64,000 bases of DNA from Massilia agrisoli (GTDB taxonomy: Bacteria; Pseudomonadota; Gammaproteobacteria; Burkholderiales; Burkholderiaceae_D). The stretch spans positions 186,001 through 250,000 of the forward strand of contig NZ_JAJHPV010000014.1 in assembly GCF_020831365.1 (NCBI RefSeq). Direction: 5' to 3'. The translations under genes and the position numbers were made by a program. This document shows positions 18,914 through 27,782 of the stretch, one piece after another. Within the stretch, counting starts at the first letter, position 1, and every line of letters starts with the position of its first letter. The notes below the pieces were generated by a model. It was not told the DNA's origin and searched no databases. It saw nothing but the letters and a program-made list of their open reading frames with translations.

Positions 18914-19511
18914 AGCGTATAACAACGGCTGGTCCAACCATCGCCTGCTGAAGGCCTGCATGGGGCTCTCGCCGACAGACTTCGAAGCCACGCGCACCAG
19001 CTTCTTTCCGTCGATCAAAGCCACGCTGAACCACATCCTTACCGTGGACTGGTTCTACATCGACGCGCTTGAGCGCGAAGCGCGCGCCGAGGAACCGCAC
19101 CCCGATTACCTGGCGTTCTTCCAGCCGGAACAGCCGTTCGGCACCTGTGAGGGGCTGAAGGCCGCCCAGCTGCAATCGGACCTGCGGCTGGTCGCGTACT
19201 GCCAGCAATTGAAGGACGACTCGCTGGGCCGCATCGTGACGATCCAGCGCGGAGACATGGTGCAGCGCGAAACGCGCGAGCGACTGCTTGCTCATTTGTT
19301 TGTCCACCAGCTCCACCATCGCGGGCAGGTGCACGCGATGCTGGCCGGTACGCCGGCAGCGCCGCCGCAGCTGGATGAATTTTTCAGCGAGATGGACCGC
19401 GAGGCGCGCGCTGCGGATTTGCGCGAGCTGGGCTGGCGCGAAGAAATGATCTGGGGCTCACGCGCATCGGAACAGGCCGCGGCAGGCAGGCACAGGCCAG
19501 CTCAGGCCTGA
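18885..19511 (+). CDS. DinB-family metal-binding four-helix protein
   Basis: 208 aa. DinB/YfiT-like bundle with the expected metal-binding His triad: H50 in LNHIL and H141/H145 in VHQLHHRGQVH. The family includes thiol-dependent hydrolases and transferases, many of unknown substrate. The start lies within the end of the SulP gene (29 bp overlap), so translation is probably coupled. The tail converges by 10 bp on the acyltransferase gene. Confidence 0.85.
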   Translation: MSLSHHLLTEAYNNGWSNHRLLKACMGLSPTDFEATRTSFFPSIKATLNHILTVDWFYIDALEREARAEEPHPDYLAFFQPEQPFGTCEGLKAAQLQSDLRLVAYCQQLKDDSLGRIVTIQRGDMVQRETRERLLAHLFVHQLHHRGQVHAMLAGTPAAPPQLDEFFSEMDREARAADLRELGWREEMIWGSRASEQAAAGRHRPAQA

Positions 19512-20137
19512 GTCCGGGCCGGTGAGCGCGGCGGCGCCAGCACGATTGGCGCTTCGTCCTTTGGATTAAGGCCATGGTGTCCCTTGAACACCGCCGCAAT
19601 GGCGGCCATGTCCCGCTCGACGTCGCCGGTCAGCATCAAGGTGTCGACTACGCCGAGCGTCTTGTTTGGGTAATCCATGTACACCATCAGCAGCGGCACC
19701 TTGGCGGCCAGCGCCAGGTGGTAAAAGCCGCTGCGCCAGTGCGGGCTGTAACTGCGCGTGCCTTCCGGCGCCAGTGCGATCCAGCACCAGTCGGACGCCA
19801 GCATATTCTGGGCCAGCCGGGCCGTGGCGCCAGTAGCGGTGCGCCGCTCGACCGGGATGCCGTGCCAGCGGCGCAGCAGGACGCCGAGGGTCTTGCCGGT
19901 CAGTCCGGTGAACAGCGACTCCTTGCCCAGCCAGCTGAACGGTAGTCCAAGTGACCACTTGCCCAGTAAGCCAATGACAACATCCCAGTTCGACGTGTGT
20001 GGGTAAACCACCACAACACCGTGTGGCCCGGGCAAGGGCTTGTACAGCAGGCGCCAGCCGATCAGGCGCAGGATGCGCAGCGACAGGCGCTGGCCCCAGG
20101 TGGGCAGGGCTGCTGGCTGAACTTCGTGGTTACTCAT
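19502..20137 (-). CDS. 1-acyl-glycerol-3-phosphate acyltransferase-like protein
   Basis: 211 aa. PlsC fold with catalytic HTSNWD (the HX4D motif) near residue 47 and the substrate motif APEGTRS near 122. One hydrophobic stretch near the N-terminus could anchor it. It belongs to the short PlsC-like group in which the acceptor lipid is uncertain; some relatives act on ornithine or haemolysin lipids. No close functional partner is adjacent. Confidence 0.82.
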   Translation of the reverse strand: MSNHEVQPAALPTWGQRLSLRILRLIGWRLLYKPLPGPHGVVVVYPHTSNWDVVIGLLGKWSLGLPFSWLGKESLFTGLTGKTLGVLLRRWHGIPVERRTATGATARLAQNMLASDWCWIALAPEGTRSYSPHWRSGFYHLALAAKVPLLMVYMDYPNKTLGVVDTLMLTGDVERDMAAIAAVFKGHHGLNPKDEAPIVLAPPRSPARTQA

Positions 20138-20265
20138 CAGTCTCTACTTTCCCCGGTAACCCGGTCTCAAGCGGCCTGCAACGAATCTTGCGCGGCGGAA
20201 AAAGCAGCGATTTTAAAGGCACGTCCGCATGCAGACAAGAAAAACCGACTTGTTCAGATTCGATG

Positions 20266-20283
20266 ATTCGAGTAATATCGAAT
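20266..20283. promoter_or_regulatory. Dyad upstream of arsC-like gene
   Basis: ATTCGA-GTAATA-TCGAAT, a perfect 6-bp inverted repeat with 6-bp spacer. A third ATTCGA half-site lies at 20258. It ends 42 bp before the start codon, a position suited to a repressor site. No arsR gene is nearby, so the regulator is unknown. Confidence 0.35.
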
Positions 20284-20325
20284 GATGAAGCATGTTCGCT
20301 TTGCAAGCCATTCGAAGGAAGTTAC

Positions 20326-20757
20326 ATGGACGTCACGATCTATCACAACCCAAAATGCGGAACGTCGCGCAACACGCTCGCGCTGATCCGCAATGCCGGT
20401 GTGGAACCGCAAGTTGTCGAATATCTTTCAGCGACGCCGACGCATGACGCGCTCGCCGCAATGATCGCGCAGGCAGGGCTGACGGTGCGTGAAGCGATGC
20501 GCAGCAAAGAGAGCGTGTACAGCGAGCTTGCCCTCGACAACCCGGAGCTTGGCGACGACGCGTTGCTGGACGCGATGGTGGCGCATCCGATCCTGATCAA
20601 CCGGCCGTTCGTCGTTACGCCAGCCGGTACGCGCCTGTGCCGTCCCTCCGAACTCGTGCTCGATATCCTGCCACTGCCACAGAAAGGCGCGTTCGCCAAG
20701 GAAGACGGCGAGGCCGTCATTGACGACGATGGCAAGCGGGTGGTCAAGGGCGCCTGA
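20326..20757 (+). CDS. arsC: Glutaredoxin-type arsenate reductase (ArsC/Spx superfamily)
   Basis: 143 aa from the ATG at 20326 (GAAGGA upstream); a longer frame continues upstream without support. Catalytic C11 sits in HNPKCGTSRN, and the downstream ILINRPFVV and GTRLCRPSE segments match the plasmid R773-type ArsC, in which conserved Arg residues bind the oxyanion. It would reduce arsenate with glutaredoxin and glutathione. There is no arsB, acr3 or arsR beside it, so it is an isolated arsC; some solitary members are ArsC-like proteins of unknown role. Confidence 0.88.
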   Translation: MDVTIYHNPKCGTSRNTLALIRNAGVEPQVVEYLSATPTHDALAAMIAQAGLTVREAMRSKESVYSELALDNPELGDDALLDAMVAHPILINRPFVVTPAGTRLCRPSELVLDILPLPQKGAFAKEDGEAVIDDDGKRVVKGA

Positions 20758-20759
20758 AC

Positions 20760-20866
20760 CGTCGTTCCCGCGCAAGCGGGAACCCATACCAAGTTCGTTT
20801 AGCGATGTGATTGCCTCCCTGACTGATTGTCAGGAGTATGGGCTCCCGCATTCGCGGGAACGACGG
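20760..20866. repeat. REP-like convergent pair, family A
   Basis: GTCGTTCCCGCGCAAGCGGG with AACCCATACC and, 45 bp later, the inverted copy AGTATGGGCTCCCGC...GCGGGAACGACG. It has the same order and spacing as the pair in the 4.3-kb element but without the 18-bp terminal repeats. It lies between convergent arsC and the OYE gene. Confidence 0.7.
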
Positions 20867-20874
20867 CCTGCATG

Positions 20875-21927
20875 TTACAAGGCCGGGTAGTCGGTGTAGC
20901 CTTCCGCGGTCGGGTGGTAGAACTTGTCCGCCCGTGCCGGGTTCAGCGGCGCGCCGGTCTTCAGCCGATACGGCAGGTCAGGATTGGCGATGAACCATTT
21001 GCCGAAGGCGACTGCGTCAGCTTCGCCCGCTTTCACCAACGCCTCCGCGCTTTCGCGGGTCAGCGCTTCGTTGGCGATGTAGACGCCGCCAAACTCCTGC
21101 TTCAGGTAAGGGCCCAGGCGGTCGTCGCCGAGGCCTTCGCGCGCGCAAATGAAGGCAATGCCGCGCTTGCCCAGCTCGCGCGCCACATAGCCGAAGGTGG
21201 CTTTCGGGTCGGAGTCGCCCATGTCGTGCGAATCACGGCGCGGCGCCAGGTGCATGCCGACACGGTCCTTGCCCCAGACGTCGATGCAGGCGTCCGTCAC
21301 TTCCAGCATCAGGCGCGCGCGGTTTTCGATCGAGCCGCCATAGTTGTCGGTGCGGTGGTTGGTGCTGTCCTGCAGGAACTGGTCGAGCAGGTAGCCGTTG
21401 GCGCCGTGGACTTCCACGCCGTCAAAGCCCGCCAGCTTGGCGTTCTCGGCGCCCTTGCGGTAGGCCGCGACGATGCCGGGAATCTCGCTGCTGTCGAGCG
21501 CGCGCGGGACAGGATAGTCGCGCACCGGGCGCAGCAGGCTGACGTGGCCCTTCGCCGCGATCGCGCTCGGTGCTACCGGCGCTTCACCGTTGAGGAAGGA
21601 CGGATCGGAGATGCGGCCAACGTGCCACAGCTGCAGGAAGATCAGGCCTCCCGCCTTGTGGACGGCGTCGGTGACGAGCTTCCAGCCTTCGACCTGTTCG
21701 TCGGACCAGATGCCCGGCGTGTCGGCATAGCCGACGCCTTGCGGCGTGACGGCCGTGGCCTCGGACAGGATCAGGCCCGCGGTCGCGCGCTGGGTGTAGT
21801 AGCTGGCCATCAGTTGATTGGGAACCCGGCCTTCGCCGATCGCGCGTGCGCGGGTCAGCGGGGCCATGATGATGCGGTTGGGAAGTTGCAGGTCGCCGAT
21901 GGTAATCGGGTCGAATAGGGTGCTCAT
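20875..21927 (-). CDS. nemA: Old yellow enzyme-family alkene reductase (NemA-like)
   Basis: 350 aa from the ATG at 21927 (GAAGGA upstream). FMN TIM-barrel: [13 protein letters not shown] near the start, the HVGRIS segment, the catalytic pair and Tyr region [20 protein letters not shown] followed by [14 protein letters not shown], and [17 protein letters not shown] near the end. The family uses NADPH to reduce activated C=C bonds, N-ethylmaleimide and nitro esters. It is divergent from sugE; the riboswitch lies on the sugE side. Confidence 0.9.
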   Translation of the reverse strand: MSTLFDPITIGDLQLPNRIIMAPLTRARAIGEGRVPNQLMASYYTQRATAGLILSEATAVTPQGVGYADTPGIWSDEQVEGWKLVTDAVHKAGGLIFLQLWHVGRISDPSFLNGEAPVAPSAIAAKGHVSLLRPVRDYPVPRALDSSEIPGIVAAYRKGAENAKLAGFDGVEVHGANGYLLDQFLQDSTNHRTDNYGGSIENRARLMLEVTDACIDVWGKDRVGMHLAPRRDSHDMGDSDPKATFGYVARELGKRGIAFICAREGLGDDRLGPYLKQEFGGVYIANEALTRESAEALVKAGEADAVAFGKWFIANPDLPYRLKTGAPLNPARADKFYHPTAEGYTDYPAL

Positions 21928-22022
21928 GAAGTGTTCCTTCGCTTGTATCGTTTGCCTTGTGGGAGGACGATTATGGCGTACGTGGAAAAATCCTGCAGGC
22001 AGCGAAATAGTTTTTCCGGTGC

Positions 22023-22096
22023 TATACTCGCGACACCTTTCGCTCCAGCGGGGACGGCCTCGCGCATCAATGGAGCACGGCAAGGACGGCCTTGCC
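22023..22096 (+). promoter_or_regulatory. Guanidine-II (mini-ykkC) riboswitch with upstream promoter -10
   Basis: Two hairpins each closed over an ACGG tetraloop: GCGGGG-ACGG-CCTCGC at 22048-22063 and GGCAAGG-ACGG-CCTTGCC at 22079-22096, separated by 15 nt and ending 14 nt before the sugE ATG. Paired stems with ACGR loops define the guanidine-II class, which is known to sit upstream of small multidrug-resistance guanidinium exporters. A TATACT box at 22023-22028 gives a plausible transcription start just before the first hairpin. Guanidine binding is expected to raise expression of sugE. Confidence 0.88.
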
Positions 22097-22110
22097 TTTC
22101 AAAACGCGTC

Positions 22111-22428
22111 ATGACCTGGATTATTCTTCTTATCGCCGGCTTGCTCGAAGTCGCATGGGCCGTCGGCCTCAAATACACCCACGGATTCACCCGCCTTGTT
22201 CCATCTGCCTTCACCCTGGTGTCGATGGCCGGAAGCGTATTCTTGCTTGGACTGGCGATGCGCCAGCTGCCGCTGGGCACGGCGTATGCGGTGTGGACCG
22301 GTATCGGGACCGTGGGTACGGCGATCGCGGGGATGGTCTTGCTGGGTGAACCGGCGGGGGCGCTGCGGCTCGGGTGCATCGCGCTGATTGTCGCGGGGAT
22401 TCTTGGACTGAAGCTGCTGACACCGTAG
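22111..22428 (+). CDS. sugE: SMR-family guanidinium exporter SugE/Gdx
   Basis: 105 aa. Four short membrane helices, with E13 in [16 protein letters not shown], the essential residue of the family. The sequence follows E. coli SugE closely ([20 protein letters not shown]). It exports guanidinium in exchange for protons as an antiparallel dimer. The start at 22111 matches the family N-terminus ([13 protein letters not shown]); an in-frame extension upstream would run through the riboswitch and is rejected. No strong SD stands between riboswitch and ATG; the purine-rich AAGGACGG lies within the second hairpin. Confidence 0.95.
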   Translation: MTWIILLIAGLLEVAWAVGLKYTHGFTRLVPSAFTLVSMAGSVFLLGLAMRQLPLGTAYAVWTGIGTVGTAIAGMVLLGEPAGALRLGCIALIVAGILGLKLLTP

Positions 22429-22454
22429 GCTGGACGGTGGCGCGTGCATTAACC

Positions 22455-22488
22455 CGGCGGATGCGCGCAAGCGCTTATCCGCCCTACG
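22455..22488. repeat. REP-like unit, family B
   Basis: CGGCGGATGCGCGCAAGCG followed by CTTATCCGCCCTACG, between convergent sugE and the zinc hydrolase gene. It is similar in plan to enterobacterial REP sequences. Confidence 0.65.
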
Positions 22489-22504
22489 ATCGACAGTCCT
22501 GCGC

Positions 22505-23482
22505 TTATTCGTAACGCTCGAAGTCGGGATTCCGGCGCGTCATGTAGAACCATTCCTGGTTGGGGCCCGCGTTCACGTCTGGGAACAGGATCTTGCCGTC
22601 GAAGTCCGCCGTCACTGGCGTGCCATCGGCGCGTACGCCGATCTGGTCGCCCTCGGCCACGTCATCGAAGCTGCTCCACACGCGGCTGAACGTGTCGCCC
22701 GCATCGAGCTTGTCGTGCACGGCCACCATCGACAGCGTCTCCATGTCTTCCAGCGCCACCGGCTGCGGTTCCGGCGCATCGATCAGCTTCAGGAAGGCGA
22801 GGGTGTTCATGATGGCGCGGTACGCTACGTCCGGCGCTTGCGGGTCGTTGTGCTGGCCGCATTCGAGCGTCAGCGCGTAGCCGCCGGTCGAGCGCATGTA
22901 TTCAGTGGTGCCCATGCCATAACGCAGTACGGTTTGCAGCTGCGCCGCATCGCCCTTGCCCATCCGGCGCACCACGCCGTCGCCATACGTGCGCAGCCAG
23001 CCGTCGACAAAGCGCTTCACGCCGAGGCGGCGTGCCAGGGCGCGCTCTTTTTCGGCGTGCTTGAACGGCTCCAGCGGGCCGCCGTTGTTGCGCGGTCCCA
23101 CCATCACAAAAGGCTGGCTTTGCGCGTTAAACGAGTGCAGGTCCAGCAGCACCTCGTGGCGCGCTAGCAGCGGGCAAAGCCAGTTCGCGACCTGGTCTTC
23201 GAAGTCCTGCGGGTCGTCGTTGGGGAACAGGTTGCGGTTCAGGTTGCGGTCGCCCGACCGTCGGTTCAGCGCATATGCGAGCGGGTTGACGACCGGGACG
23301 AAGGTCACGCTGCCGCCGGTAATTTGCAGCGCGCCGCTGTCGAGTTCTTCCATCACGCGGCCGATCGCCTTGGTGCCGCAGGTCTCGTTGCCGTGCACCG
23401 CACCCATGATGATGATGGACGGGCCTTTGGCCAATCCGGTGTAATTGATCGATTTGAACTGCATGTCGCGTGCTGAAGTCAT
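22505..23482 (-). CDS. Succinylglutamate desuccinylase/aspartoacylase-family zinc hydrolase
   Basis: 325 aa from the ATG at 23482 (GAGGGA upstream; an ATG six codons on is possible). M14-like fold: zinc ligands H and E in GAVHGNETCG, RNLNRNLFP, a third ligand His in LLDLHSFNAQ, and catalytic Glu in TLECGQHND. A C-terminal beta domain (about 245-325) follows as in AstE-like proteins. It probably removes an acyl group from an N-acyl amino acid; the exact substrate is open, as no ast operon is present. Confidence 0.85.
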   Translation of the reverse strand: MTSARDMQFKSINYTGLAKGPSIIIMGAVHGNETCGTKAIGRVMEELDSGALQITGGSVTFVPVVNPLAYALNRRSGDRNLNRNLFPNDDPQDFEDQVANWLCPLLARHEVLLDLHSFNAQSQPFVMVGPRNNGGPLEPFKHAEKERALARRLGVKRFVDGWLRTYGDGVVRRMGKGDAAQLQTVLRYGMGTTEYMRSTGGYALTLECGQHNDPQAPDVAYRAIMNTLAFLKLIDAPEPQPVALEDMETLSMVAVHDKLDAGDTFSRVWSSFDDVAEGDQIGVRADGTPVTADFDGKILFPDVNAGPNQEWFYMTRRNPDFERYE

Positions 23483-23612
23483 TGCCCGGCTTTCCCTCAA
23501 TGGTCGTGCGGCGGCGCCCCCGTGGTCCGCTGCATCTGGTATTTTATCGGGAAATGCTGGCCTCCGTAGAATTGGCATGGCATCATCGGCCCTCGTTTTT
23601 TATTCCCCCATC

Positions 23613-24755
23613 ATGAGCGCCCATCATCCAACCCGCCGCCTCTTCGGCCTCGACACGCTGCGCGCACTGGCCATCGTGCTCGTCGTGTTCCACCATTACA
23701 CGCTGTTCGTCAGCCGGTCCGATACGTTTGGGTGGATCGGGGAAATCGGGTGGGTTGGCGTCGACCTGTTCTTCGCCTTGTCCGGCTACCTGATCGGCAA
23801 CCAGATTTTCGCGGCGATGCGCAGCGAAGCGGGTTTGTCGCTGCCGCGCTTTTATGCGCGCCGCTTCCTGCGCACGCTGCCCAACTTCTATGTGGTGCTG
23901 GCGCTGTATGCCTTGTGGCCGTGGTTCCGCGGCGGCCTGGAGATGCCGCCGCTGTGGGAGTTCCTGACCTTCACGCAAAATATCAACCTCACGCCGGGCA
24001 CCGCGTTTTCGCATGCATGGTCGCTGTGCATCGAGGAGCAGTTCTACGTGCTGCTGCCGGCGCTCGCGCTGCTGGTGGCCTCGCTGCGCGGGTCGCTGCG
24101 CTGGGCCTGGTTTGCAGTAGCGCTGGCCTTTGCCGCCGGCATGGTGGTGCGCGCCACGCTGTGGCAGGAGCTGGTTGACGGCAGTGCGCAAGCGCGCCTG
24201 AACTACTACAAGTACATTTACTACTCGACGTTCTGCCGCTTCGACGAGCTGGTGGCCGGGGTGGCGCTGGCGCTGCTGAAGAACTACCACCAGGGCGCGT
24301 GGCGCCGGATTACCGCGAACGGCAATGTGATGATGGCGGCCGGCGCGTCGGTCTGCGCAGTGGCTTTCTGGCTCTTCCTCGACAACCGCGAGGGCTTTGC
24401 CGTCACGGTGGTGGGATTCCCGCTGCTGGCGCTCGGCTTCGCCCTGCTGATCGTGGCGGCGCTGAGCGAGCGCTCGGTGCTGCGCGACACCCGCGTGCCT
24501 GGCGCGACGAGCCTCGCCCTGTGGGCATATGCGATCTACCTGACCCACAAGCAGATCGGCATCCTGGCGCGCGAGCCGATGCTCAAGCTCGGCTACCCGC
24601 CAGGCTCGCTGGTGGCGATCATGGTGATCATGGCGCTGTCGCTGCTGTCGGGATGGCTGCTGTTCAAGCTGGTCGAGACGCCTTTCATGGCGCTGCGCGA
24701 CCGCTATGTGCCAACCAATTCGGCCCCTCCGGTACTTACGCCTCAGCCTCAATAA
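23613..24755 (+). CDS. Acyltransferase 3 (OafA/NolL-like) membrane protein
   Basis: 380 aa from the ATG at 23613; the frame is open further upstream (ATG at 23577 is an alternative) and neither has a clear SD. About ten membrane segments. Family marks: FGLDTLRALAIVLVVFHHY near the N-terminus with the catalytic-type His, VGVDLFFALSGYLIG, and WSLCIEEQFYVLLP. These enzymes transfer acyl groups to exported polysaccharide or lipid sugars. No glycosyltransferases are adjacent, so the acceptor is unknown. Confidence 0.85.
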   Translation: MSAHHPTRRLFGLDTLRALAIVLVVFHHYTLFVSRSDTFGWIGEIGWVGVDLFFALSGYLIGNQIFAAMRSEAGLSLPRFYARRFLRTLPNFYVVLALYALWPWFRGGLEMPPLWEFLTFTQNINLTPGTAFSHAWSLCIEEQFYVLLPALALLVASLRGSLRWAWFAVALAFAAGMVVRATLWQELVDGSAQARLNYYKYIYYSTFCRFDELVAGVALALLKNYHQGAWRRITANGNVMMAAGASVCAVAFWLFLDNREGFAVTVVGFPLLALGFALLIVAALSERSVLRDTRVPGATSLALWAYAIYLTHKQIGILAREPMLKLGYPPGSLVAIMVIMALSLLSGWLLFKLVETPFMALRDRYVPTNSAPPVLTPQPQ

Positions 24756-25209
24756 CGTCGAATGCGGAGTGCATTGCGCCGAGGAAGGCGAGGATGCCGC
24801 GCGAGCGCGCCGCCAGGTCGTCGTGGACGCCCTGTTCGATGACGCCGCGCAGGCCGGGAATCGCCTCTTGCGTGTACGGGCTTTGGTATGCGTTGATCAG
24901 CATCGCCACCAGGTCGACCGGATTGCCGCAAGAGCGGCGCATGCGCGTCTCGATGACGGCCAGCAGTGCGCGCTGCATGCCCGGTGTGGGATTGACGATG
25001 TAAGCGAACACGCTGGGCGTGTTGGAAATCGACTCGCACATCGAACGCTCGATGGCGTCCGGCTTGAGGTCGGACGCGATATCGAAGTAGGCGGGATTCC
25101 AGTGCGTGCGCGCGTACGGATGGCGCGCAGGGAAGGAGCTGACGGTCTCGAACCCGCAGGCGCGGCTGGCCCATGCAAGGGCGTCGAGGATTTTGGGAAG
25201 CAGTGGCAT
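24736..25209 (-). CDS. Hypothetical protein
   Basis: 157 aa, alpha-helical in appearance, no signal peptide or membrane segment. Notable segments are HPYARTHWNPAYFD and a central SMCESISNTPSVFAY. The C-terminal 20 bp converge on the acyltransferase gene. I do not recognise a family. Typical codon use and a clean stop against its neighbour argue that it is real. It lies downstream of the pirin gene on the same strand. Confidence 0.65.
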   Translation of the reverse strand: MPLLPKILDALAWASRACGFETVSSFPARHPYARTHWNPAYFDIASDLKPDAIERSMCESISNTPSVFAYIVNPTPGMQRALLAVIETRMRRSCGNPVDLVAMLINAYQSPYTQEAIPGLRGVIEQGVHDDLAARSRGILAFLGAMHSAFDVIEAEA

Positions 25210-25245
25210 GCCGTTAGTTTAGCGCATGCCACTGCTGGTTTGGAA

Positions 25246-26118
25246 TCAGGCCGCGAAACGGCCGGCCCGGTAGTCATCCATCGCCTGGATGATTTCGGCC
25301 TGGGTGTTCATCACGAACGGGCCGTACTGGGCAATCGGCTCGTTGAGCGGGCGGCCCGCCACCACGATGAAGCGGCTCTCCTTCGGCGCGACGATGCGCA
25401 CGCCGTCGGCTTCCGGATCGTTGGCCAGGATCGCCATGCGCGCTTCGGGCACGCAGCCTTCGTCCACCACCAGGTGCCCGCGGTACGGATAGACGAACGC
25501 GTTATGCCCAGGGGGCAGCCGCAGGTCGAAGCTGGCGTTGGCCGGCAGCGTGACGTCGAGGTAAAGCGGCTCGGTGCCGTCGCGCTGCACCGCGCCGGCA
25601 ACGCCGTGCGTCGCTCCGGCAATCACCTGCACCTGCGCGCCCGATTCGGTGGAAAACCGCGGTATCTCACCGGCCGGAATGTCGCGGTACCACGGCTCCA
25701 TCATCTTGTTGGTCGACGGCAGGTTGAGCCACAGCTGGAAGCCTTCCATCAAACCGTCAGTCTGCTCCGGCATTTCGGAGTGGGCCACGCCGCGGCCCGC
25801 CGTCATCCACTGCACGCCGCCGTCGGTGATCAGGCCCTCGTTGCCGGCGCTGTCCTTGTGGCGCATGCTGCCGGTCAGCATATAGGTGATCGTCTCGAAG
25901 CCGCGGTGCGGATGCTCCGGGAAACCTGCAATGTAGTCGCCCGGCTTGTCGCTGCCGAAGGCGTCGAGCATCAGGAACGGGTCGAGGCGGCGCTGCAGCG
26001 GCTGGGTGAGGACGCGGTTGATCTTCACTCCGGCGCCATCGGTCGTCGGCTGGCCATTGACCAGGCGTTCCACGCCGCGGCCACGGGTCACACGTTCGTT
26101 CGTCACTGTCTGTGTCAT
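25246..26118 (-). CDS. Pirin-family cupin protein
   Basis: 290 aa, start backed by AAAGGAG. Metal-binding N-terminal cupin with HPHRGFETIT (two His) and the third His and Glu in GVAHSEMPE; the C-terminal cupin is degenerate. Bacterial pirins include quercetin 2,3-dioxygenases and redox-sensing proteins. With azoR 30 bp upstream and a divergent LysR gene it forms a likely quinone or electrophile stress set, inferred from context. Confidence 0.9.
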   Translation of the reverse strand: MTQTVTNERVTRGRGVERLVNGQPTTDGAGVKINRVLTQPLQRRLDPFLMLDAFGSDKPGDYIAGFPEHPHRGFETITYMLTGSMRHKDSAGNEGLITDGGVQWMTAGRGVAHSEMPEQTDGLMEGFQLWLNLPSTNKMMEPWYRDIPAGEIPRFSTESGAQVQVIAGATHGVAGAVQRDGTEPLYLDVTLPANASFDLRLPPGHNAFVYPYRGHLVVDEGCVPEARMAILANDPEADGVRIVAPKESRFIVVAGRPLNEPIAQYGPFVMNTQAEIIQAMDDYRAGRFAA

Positions 26119-26148
26119 CAGATTCTCCTTTACAGCGCCGCCTGTGAA

Positions 26149-26745
26149 TCAGGCGACTTCGTTTACCTGCGCGTCAGCTTCCGCTTTTGCCTTTGCCACT
26201 GCTTCCGGACCCAGGCCGTGGCCTTCCGAGTACACGAAGGTCACGTCGGTGAGGCCGACGAAGCCGAGAAAGGTCTTCAGGAACGGTACCTGCGAGTCGC
26301 TCGCGCCGTTCTTGTGAATGCCGCCACGCGCCAGGGCGACGAATACCTTTTTATTCTTCAGCAGGCCTTCCGGGCCTTCAGCCGTGTAGCGGAAGGTGAC
26401 GCCGGCACGGGCAATCGCGTCGAACCAGCTTTTCAGTTGCACGGTGATGCCGAAGTTGTACATCGGCGCGCCGATCACGATCGTATCGGCTGCCTGCGCT
26501 TCGGCGATCAGCACATCATCCAGGGCGACGCGCGCGGCTTGCTCGGGCGTGCGCTGGTCGGCCGGGGTGAACAGCGCGCCAAGGGTCGCTTCGTCGATCG
26601 GCGGATGCGGGTTGGCGGCCAGGTCGCGGCGCACCAGGCTGGCGCCTGGGTTGGCGGCCTGCAGGCGCGCGACGATGGCGTCGGCGATGCGGGTGGACTC
26701 GGAACCGGTCGAACGGGCGCTGGAATTGATCTGCAGGATGTTCAT
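26149..26745 (-). CDS. azoR: FMN-dependent NADH:quinone reductase/azoreductase
   Basis: 198 aa, the family length, with AAAGGA before the ATG. Flavodoxin fold: ILQINSSAR with SES phosphate-binding loop, [17 protein letters not shown] (FMN contact) and ARGGIHKNG. AzoR reduces quinones and azo dyes by two-electron transfer, protecting against electrophiles. It is the first gene of an azoR-pirin run, divergent from the LysR regulator across 108 bp. Confidence 0.93.
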   Translation of the reverse strand: MNILQINSSARSTGSESTRIADAIVARLQAANPGASLVRRDLAANPHPPIDEATLGALFTPADQRTPEQAARVALDDVLIAEAQAADTIVIGAPMYNFGITVQLKSWFDAIARAGVTFRYTAEGPEGLLKNKKVFVALARGGIHKNGASDSQVPFLKTFLGFVGLTDVTFVYSEGHGLGPEAVAKAKAEADAQVNEVA

Positions 26746-26853
26746 CTGTGTGTCCTTTACGGGTTGAAGTGCATGGAGTACACTTTAGTCGTTCCAAAAC
26801 CAATCCGGAAGCCAGTAAAATGGATAACATTATTCCACCAGTGGCACAATCAA

Positions 26854-27774
26854 ATGGACGTTGAACCGAACGACCTGCTGCTGTTTGCCCGTATCGTGGA
26901 GAGCGGCAGTTTCAGCCAGGCCGCCGTTCGGGTGCAGCTTCCCAAGTCGACCGTATCGCGCCGCATCGCGCTGCTGGAAGCCAGACTGGGCGAGCGGCTG
27001 TTGCAGCGAACGACCCGCAAGCTGGTGGTCACCGAGTTTGGCGCCAGCCTGCTCGAGCACGCGCAGAAGGTGGTGGAGGAGGTCGAGGCAGCCGGTGCGC
27101 TGGCCCAGCACCGCCAGCAGGCGCCGAGCGGGCGCTTGCGCATTTCGGCGCCGGGCGACTTTGCCAATATCGGGCTGACCACGGTGATGACGCAGTTTAT
27201 GGCGCGCTATCCCGCGGTGACGGTGGAGCTCGACTTGTCGCCGCGCCGGGTGGATCTGGTATCGGAGAACTTCGACATTGCGATCCGCATGGGCGACCTG
27301 CCCGAAGATTCGACGCTCAATGCGCGCCGCGTGGTGTTGGAGCGCATGGGCTTGTATGCGGCGCCGTCGTACATTGCCGATCACGGGGTGCCGGCGCACC
27401 CGGATGACCTCGATCAGCACGACCTGCTATGCCTGTTAAGCCGCTCTGGGGGAGCCGCGCCCTGGGTGCTCACCAATGGCAAGACGCGCTGGGAGAAGCC
27501 GCTGTCGGCGCGGATGACGGCCAATTCACCGGACCTGCTGGCGCGCATGGCGTTTGCGGGCGCCGGCATTGCGGCCAGTTCGGACCTGTTTGCGGGGCAG
27601 TACGAGGAAAGGGGAGAACTGGTGCGCGTGCTGCCTGACTGGAGCCTGCCCGTCGCTACCGGCTGGGCGGTGTTCCCGGGGCGGCGGCTGATGCCGGCCA
27701 AGACCCGGGCTTTCCTCGACCTGATGGAAGAGACGTGCTGTGAAGAGGCGCAGAAGAGAAGCCGGGCGGGCTAA
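26854..27774 (+). CDS. LysR-family transcriptional regulator
   Basis: 306 aa from the ATG at 26854. N-terminal winged HTH (FARIVESGSFSQAAVRVQLP, then SRRIALLEARLGERLLQRTTR) and a periplasmic-binding-like effector domain (about 95-300). It is divergent from azoR, so azoR-pirin is the expected target; the shared 108-bp gap contains GTGCATGGAGTACAC-like dyads typical of LysR sites. A much longer open frame covers this gene from 24.7 kb, but its first 700 codons mirror genes on the other strand. Confidence 0.9.
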   Translation: MDVEPNDLLLFARIVESGSFSQAAVRVQLPKSTVSRRIALLEARLGERLLQRTTRKLVVTEFGASLLEHAQKVVEEVEAAGALAQHRQQAPSGRLRISAPGDFANIGLTTVMTQFMARYPAVTVELDLSPRRVDLVSENFDIAIRMGDLPEDSTLNARRVVLERMGLYAAPSYIADHGVPAHPDDLDQHDLLCLLSRSGGAAPWVLTNGKTRWEKPLSARMTANSPDLLARMAFAGAGIAASSDLFAGQYEERGELVRVLPDWSLPVATGWAVFPGRRLMPAKTRAFLDLMEETCCEEAQKRSRAG

Positions 27775-27782
27775 GCGGCCAG

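Noticed and set aside
21931-22110. Longer N-terminus for SugE
   Set aside because: The in-frame extension would translate through the guanidine-II riboswitch, and the family start matches the ATG at 22111.
24706-27774. 1022-codon open frame on the plus strand
   Set aside because: Only its last 306 codons (LysR) are real. The first part mirrors the hypothetical, pirin and azoR genes on the other strand, which carry clear motifs and SDs.
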